Origin: CAYYOS01 sp964473355
GTDB lineage: Bacteria; Pseudomonadota; Gammaproteobacteria; Burkholderiales; REEB80
Assembly (NCBI GenBank): GCA_964473355.1
Contig: CAYYOS010000134.1
Location: 1-6,740, forward strand
DNA: 6,740 nucleotides
Reading direction: 5' to 3'
The position numbers and the translations under genes were made by a program. Shown here piece by piece: positions 5,701-6,740 of this stretch; within the stretch, counting starts at the first letter, position 1, and each line of letters starts with the position of its first letter. The notes beneath the pieces were generated by a model. It was not told the origin of the DNA and did no database searches. It worked only from the letters and a program-made list of their open reading frames with translations.

Positions 5701-6414
5701 TTATTCCCCCGACCACCTTCCCGCATCTGCCATGGATTTAACTAGAATATTGGACGATAACCAAACCAGGATGTCATCGAATTCGCCGCTACCTGAACCT
5801 TGACCGCTTAAGGTGCGCATAATAAATCGATTATCCGAGTCGAGATTTTCTTGTTCATCAGAGCCGCAATTACCTGCCGATGGAGGATTGCCACACATAC
5901 CCCGATTTTTGCCTAGGGAGGCCACAACTAAAACCGCATCATTAGCCAGCGAAGTTCCTGACGCGCAAGAAGCGGCAGAGGTATTAACAGTGCAAACATT
6001 TATATTGCCCGTGTTCTGCAGCTGAAAGGGGGTGGAATGATTCGAAAATACAGGGGTTACGCGGTAAATAAAGCGAGAGCCCCAAGCATCTTCGGCACCC
6101 ACGCCCAGATCCGCCCAGGGGAGAGTTCCGGGTATCGGTTCAGGTGAATCCGCCGTACAGGAAGCGCCGTTTACGTTTTCTTGTCCATCGCCGTCTGTGT
6201 CCGGGCAGGGTAGATATCCGTTTTGCAGGGCGTAACCGATGAGTGCTTCTTTAATTTCCGTAAGCTGTTTTTCCGTGGATGTCGTATTACGTTGATCCAA
6301 CTGCGTACCTAACGGAACCAATAGGCCGCCCAATAACAAGGTAAGGACTAATAAAACAAGCGCCACTTCAATTAGCGTAAAACCGAGGCTGGGTTGAATT
6401 TTTCTTAAGAGCAT
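5701..6414 (-). CDS. Pseudopilin / minor pilin-like protein with six cysteines
   Basis: A 237-residue protein with a prepilin leader MLLRKIQPSLG and cleavage before FTLIE (G11/F12, assembly glutamate E16), then a hydrophobic helix to about 36. The globular part has GYLPCPDTDGDG (66-77), a possible Asp-rich metal-binding loop, then PGTLPWADLGV (95-105) and EDAWGSRFIYRV (108-119), and near the C-terminus EFDDILVWLSSNIL (211-224). This order is typical of a family of unnamed proteobacterial pseudopilins. Cysteines at 70, 86, 141, 150, 174 and 183 suggest disulfides outside the cytosol. The ATG overlaps the 3' end of the upstream pseudopilin gene by 10 bases, an in-frame stop lies just upstream, and there is no good ribosome site, so translation is probably coupled. 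The protein likely sits at a filament tip or in a pseudopilus; the system is unknown. Confidence 0.9.
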   Translation of the reverse strand: MLLRKIQPSLGFTLIEVALVLLVLTLLLGGLLVPLGTQLDQRNTTSTEKQLTEIKEALIGYALQNGYLPCPDTDGDGQENVNGASCTADSPEPIPGTLPWADLGVGAEDAWGSRFIYRVTPVFSNHSTPFQLQNTGNINVCTVNTSAASCASGTSLANDAVLVVASLGKNRGMCGNPPSAGNCGSDEQENLDSDNRFIMRTLSGQGSGSGEFDDILVWLSSNILVKSMADAGRWSGE

Positions 6415-6740
6415 AGCGCCACGCGTGGATTACTACCAGAAGGGCGAATGCAATATAACGTGTCGTTAAATGTGTTGGGATCGTTTAACGCTGGACACCC
6501 GCCACCCCCCAATGCCGTCTGAAAATTAGTGCCGCTAGCAAAATTTTCCGAATTACAGCCCTCTAGGTAGTTGCGAATTTGCCCTTTAGTATTCTGCGGC
6601 TCTAAGGGCGGCGCTCGCCGCGCTTGACCGTTTAACCGCCTTCCTGCAAAGAAGACAACGCCATCGTAGGCACCGTCTCCGTTGACTGTACAAGGAGAAT
6701 TACAACGTGCATAAAAAAAATGGTCCTTCCAGTTTCGCCA
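6405..6740 (-). CDS. Pseudopilin-like protein, C-terminal 111 residues only
   Basis: An open frame enters from the right edge and ends with TAA at 6405-6407, inside the start of the next gene. No N-terminus is visible, so the prepilin leader cannot be checked. The fragment contains HFFYARCNSPC (7-17), NGDGAYDGVVFFAGRRLNGQ (20-39) and IRNYLEGCNSENF (55-67), then FNDTLYCI (91-98). The 'VVFFAGRxLxGQ' and 'NYLEG.N' segments resemble C-termini of proteobacterial pseudopilins that occur upstream of genes like the one at 5701-6414. Six cysteines (13, 17, 62, 82, 97, 110 of the fragment) match the cysteine-rich character of its neighbour. Together the two form the tail of an operon that begins outside the window. 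The pilin assignment rests on this resemblance and on context. Confidence 0.72.
   Translation of the reverse strand, partial: WRNWKDHFFYARCNSPCTVNGDGAYDGVVFFAGRRLNGQARRAPPLEPQNTKGQIRNYLEGCNSENFASGTNFQTALGGGGCPALNDPNTFNDTLYCIRPSGSNPRVALCS

Overview
The window looks like a scaffold from a draft assembly (or metagenome bin) of a Pseudomonadota bacterium, most likely Gamma- or Betaproteobacteria. The reasons are a KefB/KefC-type antiporter with an RCK domain, proteobacterial pseudopilins with GFTLIE cleavage sites, a histidine kinase with an HDIKN H-box, and the dRS3-like and 'CTTTC...GAAAG' palindromic repeats common in those classes. Base composition is roughly balanced. A 10-base N run interrupts one gene. 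I cannot place the organism below class.

Layout, left to right. (1) 2-1153 (+): 3' two thirds or less of a potassium/proton antiporter gene, cut by the window edge. (2) 1150-1848 (-): a type IV pilin-like/pseudopilin gene whose stop overlaps the antiporter stop by 4 bases tail to tail. (3) 1849-2050: intergenic, with a candidate promoter for that pilin. (4) 2051-2755 and 2759-3520 (-): a tightly packed pair, transcribed permease first, encoding an ABC-2 type permease and a membrane-anchored protein of unknown function with TPR-like helices. No ATPase gene for the permease is present. (5) 3555-5288 (+): a membrane histidine kinase, divergent from the permease by only 34 bases, with the assembly gap inside its ATP-binding domain and no response regulator in view. 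(6) 5289-5700: a 412-base non-coding stretch between convergent genes, filled by a mosaic of palindromic repeats. (7) 5701-6414 and 6405-6740 (-): two overlapping pseudopilin genes, the upstream one seen only as its C-terminal 111 residues.

Three of the six protein-coding units seen here beside the antiporter are pilin-like, and all three carry Asp/Gly-rich loops and C-terminal cysteines. The pair at the right edge looks like the end of a minor-pilin operon entering from outside the window. No assembly ATPase, secretin, prepilin peptidase or platform protein is visible, so the filament system they serve is unknown. The histidine kinase is an orphan within the window, and linking it to the pilins or to the ABC permease would be inference only. 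Nothing here is clearly a new system. The best second looks are the unusual pseudopilins, the ATPase-less permease pair with its unknown partner, and the nested-palindrome repeat element.
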